NCBI GenBank assembly: GCA_036925085.1
Contig: JAUPFP010000007.1
Span: 4,167,058 to 4,231,057 of the forward strand
DNA length: 64,000 bases
Source: Brachycybe producta
Taxonomy: Eukaryota; Arthropoda; Diplopoda; Playtdesmida; Andrognathidae
Direction of reading: 5' to 3'
The notes below the pieces were generated by a model, which did not search any database, was not told the origin of the DNA, and saw only the letters and a program-made list of their open reading frames with translations. This document shows, piece after piece, positions 11,482 through 24,833 of this stretch. Within the stretch, counting starts at the first letter, position 1. Every line of letters begins with the position of its first letter. The position numbers were made by a program, and so were the translations under genes.

Positions 11482-14400
11482 ATACTTCAAATTCAATAGC
11501 CAGGTATGTACTGATGTCATGTAAAGGCAACTATGTTACAGTAAATAACCCAAATTAGTGAAATTAGTCAGTTCTCTAATAATCAAAAATATTTTATGTG
11601 TTTGGAAAAAGCTTAAGGTTATTTCCTCTTTCATAATTCAGGAAAGATATACAAAATATTTTTGATATCCATCATGCTATCATAATTAATAATTAATATC
11701 TTATAAAAAAAAGTCTTAAAAACATGGCAACTAGAAACATTAGATCTTTTTTTAGATTTACAAAAAATGTTCACGATACAGAAGAAAAAATTAAGATAGC
11801 TAATGATGATGTAAAAAATGGTTATAAAAGAAGCATAAAATTATTAACATGACGGAAATGATTACTTCTTTGAATGAAGTCTACTAAAAATATAAACATC
11901 AACTAACATTGGATGCTTCATTATTACTTTTCGTCGTCCTTTGCTTTTCGTTAATACTTAACAAACATAACTTTTCTAATTTATTTATGCAAAGAAGCCA
12001 AATATGGACTTTTTCTTCCAATAACAAATATATGCCCCCCCCCCCTTATACACATATTACGAGGCAAAAGTTATAATGCATGATGGGCTTTCATTTATCC
12101 ACCTCTATATACTGTACATTATATGTATTTGAATTGCTAACTTGTTTTTACTTGATTAAGCAAAGAAACATGTAATGATATGAAACATGTTCCCAATATT
12201 TAAGTTGGTTCCTCTCCTAGAACCATTATATTAGATTCATCTTGGCAGAAGCCTATTCAATGCCATACTTTGATTTGCTGCCATAATAAATTAATCTTTG
12301 TTACTAATTTGGGCATATTATTGAATAACAACCACATGTATTTAGTGAAAAATGCAAATAACATTCACCATATTGTTGTCGAAGGCTCATGCAAATTGTT
12401 AAAAATGTTGAAGATTCAACAATACCTCTCATCCATGTTTCTAGTAAATACCATAAATAAGACAACACTTCCTTACAAGCTAAATACATTTTTTTTTATC
12501 TCCAAACTAAGAAACTAAACAACCTTACAAGACTTATTTTTTTTTTGTAATCCGGGCATGATTTTCCAATTTCCGTTATAATGAAACAAGCTTCTTTTTT
12601 GACTTACAAAGTCAGAAACATAGATTTATTTACCCAAGAAATTCTTTATATACATTATATATTTTTTTCTTCCTTTTTTTTGTTGCAATAACCTAATCTT
12701 TCAAGCTCTGAAATTTATTGATCTAAATTTCTAACAATGAATATAAACTAGTAATACAAGTAGAAATAACAAAAAAAAAATGCTACATGTTACATGTAAC
12801 ATGTTGTCAACAATAGACAACAATCTAACAATAAGTTTAAAAAAGCATAGATATAAAGCTTAGATATAAAACACACAGCATGCCTTTAGCATAAAAAAGA
12901 ACAAGAATTGCAAAAAAAAAAAAGTGTTATAAAGACGAATAAAACATTATGAAATGTTGTAGGTAAAAAAAATATGAAACAGGTTTACAGCAACGTCACC
13001 ACCCACCTTTTAGTACCACCTAACCAATAAAACATTGTTTAAAAAGTAGTTTTTCACCTTAAGGCTTGGCTCTGTCAATGTGTCTTACAATGCTGACACA
13101 TCTACATTCCCAGAGCTTTAAGGTAGGGTATTTTATGTATGCTGCGTTTTTTTGCACCATGAGCTGTATGTGACTTGTGTGCCTGAGTTGTTTGCTGTGT
13201 CGCAAAGATTAAGTTCACCGTCACAGCTTCAGCAGAACTCGTTTTCATGTTTAACAGAGTTTCACATGTTGTATATTTAGATGTGGGTGGACGCTTGCTT
13301 CCTTATAAAAGTAGGAAGTTTCCCCTTGAGAATACTTTGTCTCTCTCTCGTATTGGTTGAAAACATTTCTGACATAACGTGAGTACATCTGACAAAGACA
13401 AATGAGAGTTGTATGCTTGTGTTACAGCACACAGCTTGAAAAGCCAACGATCAGCTCACCCCTAAGAAAATGCCAACGCAGCGAGTTTCGCGCTGTATTT
13501 TGCACGCAGCTCAGAACTGAATTTGTATGTTCAAAGCTAGCAAGAAAATCCACCTGTACACTTTATGGTTTTTTTTAAATTATTATGAACCTGCATGAAA
13601 ATTGTCCTTATAGAATTTTGCATTGTGGACTAGTTAATAAACGCGTTTCTTGATTTATCTTTAAATTTGTTTGCTAGACAACATTATAAACTAGTTCACA
13701 TTTTTTTTTGTATTTTATAAAGTTATATGTAAATTTGTCTAATAGACAAGTTTGTAGATAAGTCTAGAGACAATTCTCGAAACTGGTACCATAAATAATA
13801 GTAAGAGTTTTAATTTTTGACTAAAAAATTTTCATGAAAAAATTCAACATAAGCCATTTCTTAAAACTATGAAGATGGGCAATGGGGCATGCAGTTATAT
13901 AGCAATTGGTGCAAACAATATAAAAAAAAAATAAACTTACCATTTTTTTTTCTTTGTTTCTATCAACGTTTTCTCTACGTATCCTTTTAGATTACTTCAT
14001 ATGACACAGTTGTTTCAAATGTAGCATAGTTTTGGACACTTATTATACCCATACTTAGAGCCAACAAAAAAAAACAACACCGTCATCCCAAGGCTGAGAA
14101 TAATTCCCAAGACAACTATTTCTTTGAACTCGATGTAAACAAACAGAACTGGACATCCAAATTACAAACTGCAAAAAGACAAACAACAACAAAAAAAGAA
14201 TTTTAGTTGAATTAGAATGGTAAGAGTTTATTTTGTGGATGTAACAATATTAAAGAACAATATACAGTATATACAGTACGTGTATATCTCTCGTTTTTCT
14301 CTTAAGTACACATTTGAGAATTTTAATTCTTCATGGTTGGAAGAGGAAATGTTTCGTTTTCTGTTATATTAAACAAAGAGTTTCATGAAGCTTCTGGGGA

Positions 14401-15578
14401 TTAGACATACAAAAGTAAGTTTTTCTAAGTTTTACTACCATATAAGCGTATTATAAAAGCTGGCGCCAGCTGCAAATTTGTCCTATAGTATAAAAATGAG
14501 TTTAGACACCGACGAACAAAGGTTTAAAACAAAAGTAATACAACATGTTATTGTCGTTGTGTCCAATGTTTTTTTTTCTTCAAAAAATGTATCCTTTCTG
14601 TCTCATAAGGAATATATTAGATGGAAACTAGCACGACTTATTAATTTGAAAAATTATATCGAAAATGGCCTTTATGGGTTCATAGAGCAATAAATTAAAT
14701 TACATTTACATAGTCCAAATAAAGTATTCACCATTGAATTAAAGATTATGTTTAGTGAACTTTGAACAATGGTAAAAACTAATTAGAAAATGCCACGAAA
14801 CAAAATCTACGACCATTATAAATTAAATATACGAGCGTATACAGTATTGTCCGTATACTTTTAAAAATATATTTTAGGCCAAAACAAATGAAAATTTGAA
14901 GTTTGCTAGAAACTAGAATAGCAGACTATTATTATGCTGTAGTTTCTTTAATAATGCCAATTTTTTTTTTAAAAAAAAGTTATTTGTACTGCGATTTGAG
15001 AGATAAATAATTTTCAAACCTGCCATAAAAAGGATTTTAAACAAATCTAAATGCAAACATATTTAAAAATTCTAACATGCTAACCTAGCCTCTATGAAAT
15101 TGTGAATTTGCCTTCTTCCAGAAAAGTAATTTTTTTCCATTTAAGCGTATTTCTCTGCCTATTAGCAGTTTTACTGCTGTCAGTTGAAACACTTAAAAAT
15201 ACATCACGGTTTGTGGGTGACACAAAAAATTCCTTTGTATATACACATACACATAAGTGACACATTGTGACAACAAAGATAAAAACAACTTAAATTACGC
15301 ATAGAATACAAGTGAAATTCAATCACAAATTTATTTTTAAAGAAAAAAAAACTTACTGCATGACACGACTAAGTGTCAAAAATCTTTGAAAAGAACAACG
15401 AGGTTTGTTATTAATATAAAAACACGACACGCATTCACATACAAATAATGCAAGTGAAACATAGATGCAAGTACATTTTTTTGTTCCTAAATACATTTTT
15501 TGTCAAAATACAAAATGTTAAAAAAAAATTGTCCCTTGACAGCTTTTTTTTCTTTAGGAAATTTGAAGTAAAATAAAA
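11482..15578. other. AT-rich non-coding stretch with one less AT-rich island
   Basis: No supported gene. A less AT-rich island at about 13000-13560 holds TATAAAAG (13303-13310) and a stem-loop near 13056-13125. The frames at 12270-12518 (plus), 12304-12489 (minus) and 14478-14693 (plus) show no motif or splice context worth annotating. Confidence 0.45.
13303..13310 (+). promoter_or_regulatory. Possible TATA box in a less AT-rich island
   Basis: TATAAAAG within about 500 bp of relatively G+C-rich sequence (13000-13560), followed by a CTCTCTCTC run about 35 bp downstream. No ORF or donor site follows convincingly, so this may be coincidence in AT-rich DNA. Confidence 0.12.
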
Positions 15579-15612
15579 GTTAGCAGTGATTGCCTGCCAC
15601 CAGGGAAAACAA
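15579..15612 (+). repeat. Dispersed motif GTTAGCAGTGATTGCCT
   Basis: The 17-bp core followed by CAGGGAAAA is the same order seen three times at 52347-52460. Two occurrences 37 kb apart suggest the end of a dispersed repeat. Confidence 0.5.
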
Positions 15613-15683
15613 ACATCACTTCTTTTATAACCGAATGTATCAGAAAAATATAAATTGTGCTAGTTTCTGATCTAGCTCGTATA

Positions 15684-16619
15684 TGTGACACCCCTTACAC
15701 ATGTGTCGGCACACACGTGTGTGATGAATATCCCTTACCATGCCTTTTTGAGGTTTCCCACCCCATGGTGCCCAGATGGCCCTAAGACAGGTGCCCATAA
15801 AGCAAATAAGTTCTCTGCAGGCACACACGGAAGCAATTAAAGAAAAGGAAATTACTTTTCCTCATGTCAAGTAACACTAGACAAGCCCAGATAATTTCTC
15901 CGAAATCATTTACATATTTCGGAAAAATGTGTTCCAACAAAAGGAAATATTTTGGGACCAGAAATCCCCATTGGTCAGCTCGAACTATGGGCAACCCCTG
16001 GTCACAAGTGGCCCTTCCCAAGAGCCGAAGTAACAAAACAAGCATGCAAGGTACCCTCGAGAGGACAGCAGGCAGAGGTTTTGCGGGAACAGAATGTTTT
16101 CCCTCCTCGCCAGAGAAAATCAAGTGTGAAAGTACCCTAAGCCGAAGTAGTTTCTGGACTGAGAATATGTTTCGAACTAGAAACAGTATGTCTTATTTTA
16201 TTATCGCTTTATAATGTATCGCATTATCCTATAAAATAAACCAGTTTAATCGTCATAGGAAAGAGTTTTTCTTTTTCTTCACGAATACCTCTGGGAGGTG
16301 TAGGCATCACTGCCTCTTTAAAACATGGGAACTCTGGAGTCCCGTCTACACGGAAACCCCAAGAATCGACAATGCCAAGGAGTCCGACTCCAACAAAAAG
16401 TGGAGGCCTGACCAAGGGCCATGCATCCAGGTCAACCAGTAGACCTGGATCACCCGGCAGGTCATCAAGTCTAAGTGCAGAACGTGTGGAGTGGAGGGTC
16501 ACACGGTCCGAACTCAACTGGCTGGTCCGGGACCATCCACCCAACAAGGAGACAGTCTGGCTGTTCTAAGAAAACAGCCCATGGTTGGTCGGGGACCAGC
16601 CATGTTACATATATATTTA
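15684..16619. mobile_element. Solo LTR of a TGTGACACC-type retrotransposon, 936 bp
   Basis: Begins TGTGACACCCC and ends GTTACA, a near-inverted pair typical of LTR ends (TG...CA), flanked by the 4-bp repeat TATA (15680-15683 and 16620-16623). That duplication is low-complexity and so only weak support. The interior is G+C-rich compared with its surroundings and has an AATAAA near 16234. It shares short blocks in the same order with the nested LTRs at 31 kb (start TGTGACACCC, GGTGC.CAGATG, CCCATTGGTCA, GGCCCTTCCCAAGAG), so it is probably a related family. No internal gag/pol region is present, consistent with LTR-LTR recombination. Confidence 0.7.
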
Positions 16620-16634
16620 TTAAACATTATTATA

Positions 16635-17043
16635 CTAGTGGGGTAACCCGTCATAAATGACGGGAGCAAAATTCACAGGCAATTGTGCGCATGCGCGTCG
16701 TTTTTTCCTTTTTTTACTCCTTTCATTTCAATTTCAGTCACCCCCTCCCACTTCTCTCTCTCTCCCCTTCTACACTTTCCAACCTTTTCTCCTCACCCCC
16801 TCCCACTTTTCTCTCTCTCCCCCTTCTACACTTTCCAAACTTTTCTCCTCACCCCCTCCCATTTTTCTCTCTCTCTCTCTTCTCCCTTCTACACTTTCCA
16901 AAGGAAGAGTTCAACATATAGTTGACCTTGAGAAAAAAAAACCGGTTCATTTATTCAAATTTATATAAATTCCGACGTGCTTCAATGGTTTTTGTTACTC
17001 CACACACACACACACACACAGACCTGGGATATTATATATATAT
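16635..17043. repeat. Hairpin-headed pyrimidine-rich unit, copy 1
   Basis: A 409-bp unit opens CTAGTGGGGTAA then the perfect palindrome CCCGTCATAAATGACGGG (16647-16664). It continues through GCATGCGCGTCG, three tandem subunits of TCACCCCCTCCCACTTTTC-type sequence and TTCTACACTTTCCAA, and ends in a CA run and GACCTGGGATATTATATATA. Overlapping plus-strand frames here are low-complexity Ser/Pro/Phe translations of the pyrimidine repeats. The family is not recognised. Confidence 0.75.
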
Positions 17044-17388
17044 CTAGTGGGGTAATCCGTCATAAATGACGGGAGCAAAATTCACCGGCAATTGTGTGCA
17101 TGCGCGTCGTTTTTTCCTTTTTTTACTCCTTTCATTTCAATTTCAGTCACCCCTTTCCACTTTTCTTGCTCTCTCTCCCCTTCTACACTTTCCAACCTTT
17201 TCCCCTCACCCCTCCCACTTTTCTCTCTCTCCCCCTTCTACACTTTCCAAAGGAAGAGTTCAACATATAGTTGACCTTGAGAAAAAAAAACGGTTCATTT
17301 ATTCAAATTTATATAAATTCTGACGTGCTTCAATGGTTTTGTACAGTTACTCCACACACACACAGACCTGGGATATTATATATAATAA
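17044..17388. repeat. Hairpin-headed pyrimidine-rich unit, copy 2
   Basis: A direct tandem copy of 16635-17043 with one fewer internal pyrimidine subunit, a shorter CA run and one substitution in the hairpin (TCCGTCATAAATGACGGG, 17056-17073). The two copies abut with no unrelated spacer, which indicates tandem duplication or repeated insertion at the same TATATA target. Confidence 0.75.
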
Positions 17389-20123
17389 TAATAATTATAT
17401 TTACTATTTAATATAATGTACAGCGTTCGAAGTGAGAATTTACATATTATACTATTTTTCGAATCAAACTAACTAATAAAAAAGAAATCACATTTATTTA
17501 TAAATTCCGAATTCTTCTGTTGCAAAAGTTATTTTTTACAACTTCTTGCTACAATAAACTAGAACTTGCAAAAAGAGCCTTCTTTTATAAGTTCCCATAC
17601 TGTCTTAAACCACATGTGCCTTAGAAGAATGTTTAAAAATGTAATGTTATGTAACTAACAATATTGGTTATATATATTTAAAATTAATATTAATAGTAAG
17701 CTTAGTTCATAATTTAGTTAATTCCAAATACAATTCATCAACAATTGAAGCTGCCACGTTAAAGTATTTGGGCAGACTGTATTACAGACACAACAATCCA
17801 ATAACATTTTGAAAACACCCTTGAACCCTTACTTGAACTTACCTTGAACACCCTTACTGTCTATATACTGTACAGTGTGCATATATATATCTAAAATGTT
17901 ATTTCAAAATCATTTTCAAGATATCAGTTTTATATGTAAAGCAGCCATGTATTTAAGAAATATTTGAAAATGTAAATTGGCTTCCAACAGCTGTGCTATC
18001 CTTTTTGTCTAGATACAAAAGGACAATTTAAATATAAGAAAAAAATAAAGTCAGTATATTTGACACCAAAAAAGAAACGCAAAAATTATCATTCCATTTA
18101 AAAAAAAATTAAAATTTATCATAAACAAAACTGCACATATTTCATATTTAAATATAAAATTCTAACTATTAATTCCAACAAGATACACATAATATTTCTA
18201 AATTTGTAGTTCCACAAGTGTAAAAGAAAAGCTCAAAAATGTTCCTTATTATGATTAAACGACAAAACGAATCAACATGCATTTTGTGATTTATAAGACA
18301 CATTAAAAATATACAGAAAAATGCAATGTCAACAAAAAAACTAAGTTAATCTTTTTCTAAAATTCTTACATCTATGATATTTGTTTTTAGAAAAAAGTAT
18401 TTCTTAATACACGTTCCATGACTTCAGAAGCATAAAAAAACTTCAATCTAAATATCAACAATCAACCGACAAAAATATTACTAGACATCATATTTGGCAA
18501 TTATCATTACTCTGTATGCCTTTAAGGCTGCAATTCAAACAGAAACTGGTACATTCGAGAAAGGCATCACACAAATGACATTTTTTTTGTGACAACCAAT
18601 TTTTATCACAACATAGAAAAAAAAAATTACCTTACAGGAAGAAGAAAAAAAAAAACTATATATAAAAAGCAATGATACATCTCAACTCAAAAGAATCGAG
18701 AGGTGTTCACTGAAACACCAATAACTTCAAGAATTATTATCTAAAGTAGATTTCCATCCAATATTTCTATCGCAACACTAGTATATACTGTATGTAGGCC
18801 TAGTCTTCTTACCACAAGAGAATAGAAATTGGCATTAGTTCGATCGATCGAATGTTACTCAAAAATAAAAGAAACTATACACATTTTCGGCAAAAGTTTA
18901 TATCACTGAAAACATTTTGTGCAAGAACCAGACACACTTAAGAGGCCCTACAGACACTACTTTTGCACCACTGACGTCCACGTCTATAGTCACTTTTGCC
19001 TTCAGCAAGCATGTCACAATTGATAAAAATTCTAAGTGACACCAGGAGCAAATTCTACCTATTTTCAACTATACATAGCATGTCGAAATATTTACTGCAT
19101 ATACACAACGCCAATATACATATAGCCTCGTAGGGCCAAACCTCATGATAAGAACAAACAAGAGACATTTAATCGACATATAAACAGTGAATAATGCAGA
19201 TAGATTATTTAGAAAAATATAAACAAGTCATGCTTGGTGTCAAAAAAGGAAGTATCCACAAAAAAAAGCTATTAGAGAAAGTTAGAAACGACTAAAGAAA
19301 AACCATTAACTCAATATGGCAGCAAATAGCTTTTAAGATAAAGAGGTGCTAATTTTTAGAATCTATAGGACCCATGGGGGGTTTATATTATACTGTATAT
19401 ATGTTGGTCATGATTTGACGACACTCATATAGATATTGCTATGTTCCTGCAGCTTTAAACATAATATTTTAGCTGTTGTGTACATACTTGTACATGGTGA
19501 TCGATCCATACTCTCAATGGCCTATCATAAATCTTTTACCAAAATCTGGGGACTCATAAATATTTTTATTTAACAAAAAAAAATCATGATGATATCCACT
19601 TGTGACCTATTGGACATTGGCTTAAACAATGTCATGTAACACGTAATACTTAATATTAAATTACATGCTTATAACTGCAACATATTTACTATTTTCTTTC
19701 CTATTACATAAATTCAAACTGTATCAAGTATAAAATACTTAAAGAAACTAGAAGCTTAGAAATGACTTGCGCTGATTATTAGTTAACATAAGAAAAATGT
19801 GAACACATATATACTGTATGTGCAACAGTAAAAATTAATTACAAAACATACACCAACATAAAAGTAATCCATTCACGAGAAAATAAAACCTTTTTCTTGG
19901 AATACCACCTACTAAGTGGCTAAGAATTACTGTTGCATTCTACTGTAATAGAAAGATTTTGAATAGAGGTTAGAATGAAGTATGTTTATAACACAAGTAT
20001 AGAAAAAGAAGCAAAGGGAGAATATGTAAGACTAAAAAAACGTCAGAAACGACACTAATTTACTGTGGCTACAAGACTAAATAGACGGTGTATGCGGCTT
20101 ATTAGTGCCAATATAAGCTGTCC

Positions 20124-20196
<73 letters not shown>

Positions 20197-21060
20197 TTAA
20201 GCAGCTTAATTTTGTGGTATGCGTTAAAAGTTTGCTAAAGGCATACACGTATATACACACACACATACACCTCCAGAGGCAATGGCAACATTGCATAGAA
20301 TACAACAGAAAAAAAAGAACTAGTAGTTGGTTGCAACAAGAACAACAATGAGTTTCCTGTGCAATCGTCAACAAAAATTAGATTAGTTAAGTTTGGTGGC
20401 AATCTAAAGCATGAAAGGCTTTCGAAAAAATACAGAAAAGTGATAAAATAACAAAGAGAGGGGGTTATTCAAAGCACGCACCAATACAACAAATCATGCA
20501 ATGTTGACAAGAGAAAACACAATAGGAAGCTACAAAATGATGAAAACTTCTCCAACCATTAAGTGACAACCACTAAAAACACAATTCAAACTCTAAATGT
20601 AGAAGGCTGCATATATACACAAAAGTGTCGTTTTTGTACCGTAAAAACCCTACAACACAAAACTAAATTTCAATAATTCGATTAAATTATTAACGATTTT
20701 TCACCGCCTCCTCATCTCTCATGCCCCTCATCTCTCATGCAAATTTCAATATTTAATGTACTGCTACAAATTTATGCAGCAATTTAATTGTAACTTCAAC
20801 AATCACTCAATATTACAACATAGTTACAACCAGCTTAACAATTCACAATGCTTAATATATTACAAAATAGGATAACATTTATTGAATTTAAAAGTACAAG
20901 TTTTGACACACAAAACTCTAAGCAATATCTAAAAACAAATTGTTGTTTTGTATAAAACGCACTATTAAATGCAAACACAACTGTACGTGTTGCTTAGCAA
21001 CTTGTGAACTTTATAATAGGAATTAATTCATGGGTCATTAGTTAGAAATAAAATGCATTG
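17389..21060. other. AT-rich non-coding stretch
   Basis: No gene supported. Contains a TA microsatellite (20130-20195), several TATACTGTA motifs (about 17863, 18784, 19389, 19810) and short direct repeats of CTTGAACCCTTACTTGAAC near 17820-17855. Confidence 0.5.
20130..20195. repeat. (TA)n microsatellite
   Basis: About 66 bp of uninterrupted TA dinucleotides. The frame with poly-Tyr/Ile at 20123-20374 (minus) is a translation of it. Confidence 0.95.
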
Positions 21061-21192
21061 CAGCGAAAAACCGTTTAACACGAAAAGTCGGATAACACAA
21101 AATATATTTTCCGTTTAGTCTTTGGTTCTCTTATTTTAACACATTTGTTTACTATAAAAAATATTCTCGTCTCCGCTATCTCGTGTTAAACA
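21061..21192. repeat. Pogo/Tc1-like MITE relic
   Basis: Begins CAGCGAAAAACCGTTTAACA then CGAAA and ends TCGTGTTAAAC; both ends share the block GTTTAACACGA in inverted orientation. It resembles the elements at 59412 and 60755, which start CAGTGGAAAC after a TA dinucleotide. Confidence 0.5.
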
Positions 21193-21338
21193 AATCCACC
21201 ATGTTTAAAATTCCCATATTTATTTATTTAGTATACGTGTGTGTATTTTTGTGTCTGTGTATAATTGTTTCGGAGTATGCCTGTTTATTTGTGAGTCTGT
21301 ATTTTTTTTGTGTGCAAATCTGTTTGATTTTGCATTAT

Positions 21339-21462
21339 TTGAATATGAATTTAAAAAGATTAGACCTTTGGCAGAGGGACATAAGCACAATTGCATCATG
21401 TGAAATGCATTGTTAAACCTCAAAGATATAAACCCAATAACAATTGCAATGTGTTCTGGTGC
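21339..21462 (-). mobile_element. LINE 3'-end fragment (reverse strand)
   Basis: The reverse complement matches the 3' untranslated end of the LINE at 37705-37903 in order: ATTGTTATTGGGTTTATATC, AACAATGCATTT, CCCTCTGCCAAAGGTCT and a TTCAAA-like tail. Too diverged and short to code. The Cys-rich and Leu-rich frames overlapping here are chance. Confidence 0.6.
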
Positions 21463-24400
21463 AGCTGAAATATGCATAAAAAAGTCTGTCAGATTGTCTT
21501 AGTATGCGTTTGTTTGTTTATGTATAGGTTTGTTTGCTCGTTTGTCTGTGTTTGTGTCGGTGCTGCAGGTACTCACATATTGCAAGTGTGTTGAATATGT
21601 TGTGTTTGTTTCACTGTGTGTGTTTGCGTGCAGCATGTGCGTGTATATGTGTTCAATTTGTGGAGCTAAAATTAGAAAAGAGAGAGAGAGAGAAAATGAA
21701 AGAACCAGACTAAGAAAGGTTGATAGAAAATGAAGTTGTCAATAGAAAGAGAGAAAGAGACAGAGAAAAAGGAGAGAAAAAGCTTCAGAAATGCAAAAGC
21801 CGCACCAAGTCGATAAGCGAATATATAGAAAAGTCTCAGAAAATGACTTTCGACATTTCACTGTCGTTGTATAGTGACGACAAAACTCGAAGACAGCCAC
21901 CACCACCACCACCACCCATTTCAAAGTTGATGCAAAATGATGAAGAGATGAAAGAACGCACGGTTACACTTTTCATCATGCAAATTACACATATAGGACC
22001 AAAACACACACATACACGCTCTCTTGTCTATTTAAATGTACATTCGAGGTTGGCAAAATTTGGAGAGAGAAAAAAAAGGATGGGGAGGATAAGAAGGAGG
22101 GAGAAACAAGCGGAAAACTTAAGCAAACACAGCGAATAGTAATTAGACATTCGCCAAATTTAAATCTGTCTAGTATATAACAAATAAGTGCTTTTCATCC
22201 TCTGTAAAACTCACTACATGCCTATATACAAGTAACATACCAATTTGTGTCCTCAATTTGGAAATAAAAGTTGGCCACACAGCTATTCATAATTAAAATT
22301 TCGACAAAAGAAAAAAAAACAGCAAACAAAACTTGATAAAACTGCATAATGATGCAACTTTTCAATAATCTACAAAAAGAATAAAATACAAAAGAGCTCT
22401 GAAATTACAACAACGACAACAAGACAAACTCTTTTAAAGTTGAAATAAAATATTTAGATGATCAGAACAATGCAATATTATTGTTAAATAAAAGTTTCTA
22501 AAGGAAACAAACCAGAAACTTTCTTGACAACTTGACGGCAATTTTCAGAATAAAAGAATTTATAATTAATTTTTCCAGAAACCTAAATTTGGATTAGCTT
22601 TTAGTTTGGCTTTTCTACTTAGTAAAAAAAGATTACAGATATCAATTCAGCTCTGAAAAATGTTTAGAAAACTGCCAATGATGGCCAAAATATGGACTTA
22701 ATGATGTTTGCAAAGAAAAGCTCCTCATATATAGAGACGATAATGTCCTTAGCATGTTCCTTTAGTTTGAGCCATGAGGTCCATAAACAGGTCCGTAAAC
22801 AGCACAATGGGTTGGGCTAGCAATTTTATACAAAATGAGAACATGTTGCTTTGTGGACTTTCATGGGTTTTTGGGGTTTTGTGAATCTCATTGGTATGGG
22901 TGGGCTTTATTGACATGGTAAAAATCACGAACATGAATCATAGGACCTTTGGGCTTTGTGTGCTGGGTTCACTATAAAGTTTTGTAGACTGAGCTTTTTC
23001 TGTTCTTTTTTGTTGTTGTTGCAAAATGCAGGTTTCTAGTACATAGGTTACTTACAACATGGATGTGGACCAAAGTGTATAATAATATTGAAACCAAGAA
23101 ATACCACACAAATTTTTGAAGCACTGCCAGCAGTTTCAATACTGAACAGGAAAACCAAACATGTACTAACTCACTCACTACATGTATCTACCTTTCAGGT
23201 CCTTAGGTATTATTGGTAGTTGGCTTACCAAAAATGGATCTTTTTTATCACTGTTTTGTTTGTACTACATTTATCGCCACGTGTTTCCATGGTCGAAATT
23301 TCCCAAACATCCATCTTTTTTATAAATATGAATGAATCTTTTGAGAAAAAAAAAAAGAGAATACTTTCCAATGTAATGTAATGTCCTAAAACTGAAAGAT
23401 ATCTTCAAAACTAAAATAAAAAAAATGGAATTTAAAGAGAAAAAAAAAACCTTAAGCCAAGAAAAAATAGTGAATCTTGTTGTTGGGTTAACCTCAGAAG
23501 GATAGTTTTTGTGTTGCTAAGCAACCAAAAAGAAATTCGTCTTTTTTTCTAATACTTTTGCTATTTACCACAAAAAACAACGCACATTTAGGTTTTGACA
23601 TTGAATCATGGGGTTTAGAAAAACGTCGCAGTGGGTGGAATCAAAAAGTGTGTATTGGGTAACTTTTTTTTTCTAAAGTTTCTATGGCTTGAAATGTTTT
23701 TCAAGAAATTAAACAAAAAAAAATATAACATTATTAAATAACTGCATAAAAACGTCAAAATCCTATTTATACACTTACTACATTCATGAGTACGGATCGG
23801 ATTCATATGCAGTTACATACGTTATTTGCTTATATGCACAAGAAAACGTGTTTCGCAATTTTAGGCAATAATTTAACAAACTTTTATTAAATTTCAGCAT
23901 ACAGTATACTTGAATACTAAACTTAATTATTGTTATTGCATATTTAGATTTTTATGGCATAAGACAGGGGATACCATATTTAAACTAAATTTAAGTTAAA
24001 TAAGGATGAAAATTTTAAGAAAATTGAAAAATTTTAAACTAATAAATATTTCATCATTATAATAATGTTATAAACATGAAAAATAGACAATGAAACAAAT
24101 CAAAATGTCCGATAAGTAACAGCGAGGTCAATATTTTTGTCATTTACTAAATTACTAATGCACGTGGCCACAAACTTTAATTTTATATTATGCACAATTA
24201 GTTAAAGTGTATAAGAGTTTATAAGAAACACCTCAATGACGCCTACTCAGAATCGTCCTAACCTTTGAATCGTGCACAGCACTCAGGTAGTGAAAACATT
24301 CTCGTCTTGCAGATATTACCACAAATGCATTGCACAGGCATTTCCATTGTCATTCTTTCGTTTCACTTGCGATGAAATTTCGAAGTTCCTAAACACTCCA

Positions 24401-24825
24401 GAGTTGCACGTACTGACTGAATGGTGACTTTTACGGTTTTTCACTTTTCCAAAAAAAAAAACATTGCCTCTTTTCTAACCACATTACTGTCTTAAAACTT
24501 TATTTTGAACAATAACTGAAAAACTTGCAATCGCTTTTTAAGGTATCTTGGTTACAATAATCAAAGGAGTATTTATACTTTTTTTTAATTAAACTAATTA
24601 GCTTGACCCATATTAAAGATCAATTGATCGAAGAAAGGTCAATTTTACTAACTACCTTTTGCCCTTAAGGAACAGTTTTCAGTTTTGAGAAAAATAGTAC
24701 ATTATTTAATATGTTCTTCAGGTATTAAAATATTTGTATGATGTTTGGTTGCTTGTACAATTTGAGTAACTTTGGAATCACAAAACTGAACATTTCTCAT
24801 AGCACTTGCAGAGCTCTCTAGAACA
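21463..24825. other. AT-rich non-coding stretch
   Basis: Contains an A/G-rich block (21675-21790) and a CAC repeat (21895-21916) that together create a 139-codon plus-strand frame (21720-22139) of low-complexity Arg/Lys/Glu plus a run of seven Pro. I do not accept it as a gene. The rest has poly-A runs and no other structure. Confidence 0.45.
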
Positions 24826-24833
24826 GCGGTCGC

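Noticed and set aside
16657-17323. Several Ser/Pro/Phe-rich frames
   Set aside because: They translate the pyrimidine subrepeats of two tandem non-coding units.
21720-22139. 139-codon plus-strand frame with a poly-Pro run
   Set aside because: Generated by an A/G-rich tract and a CAC repeat; low-complexity, no domain and no splice context.
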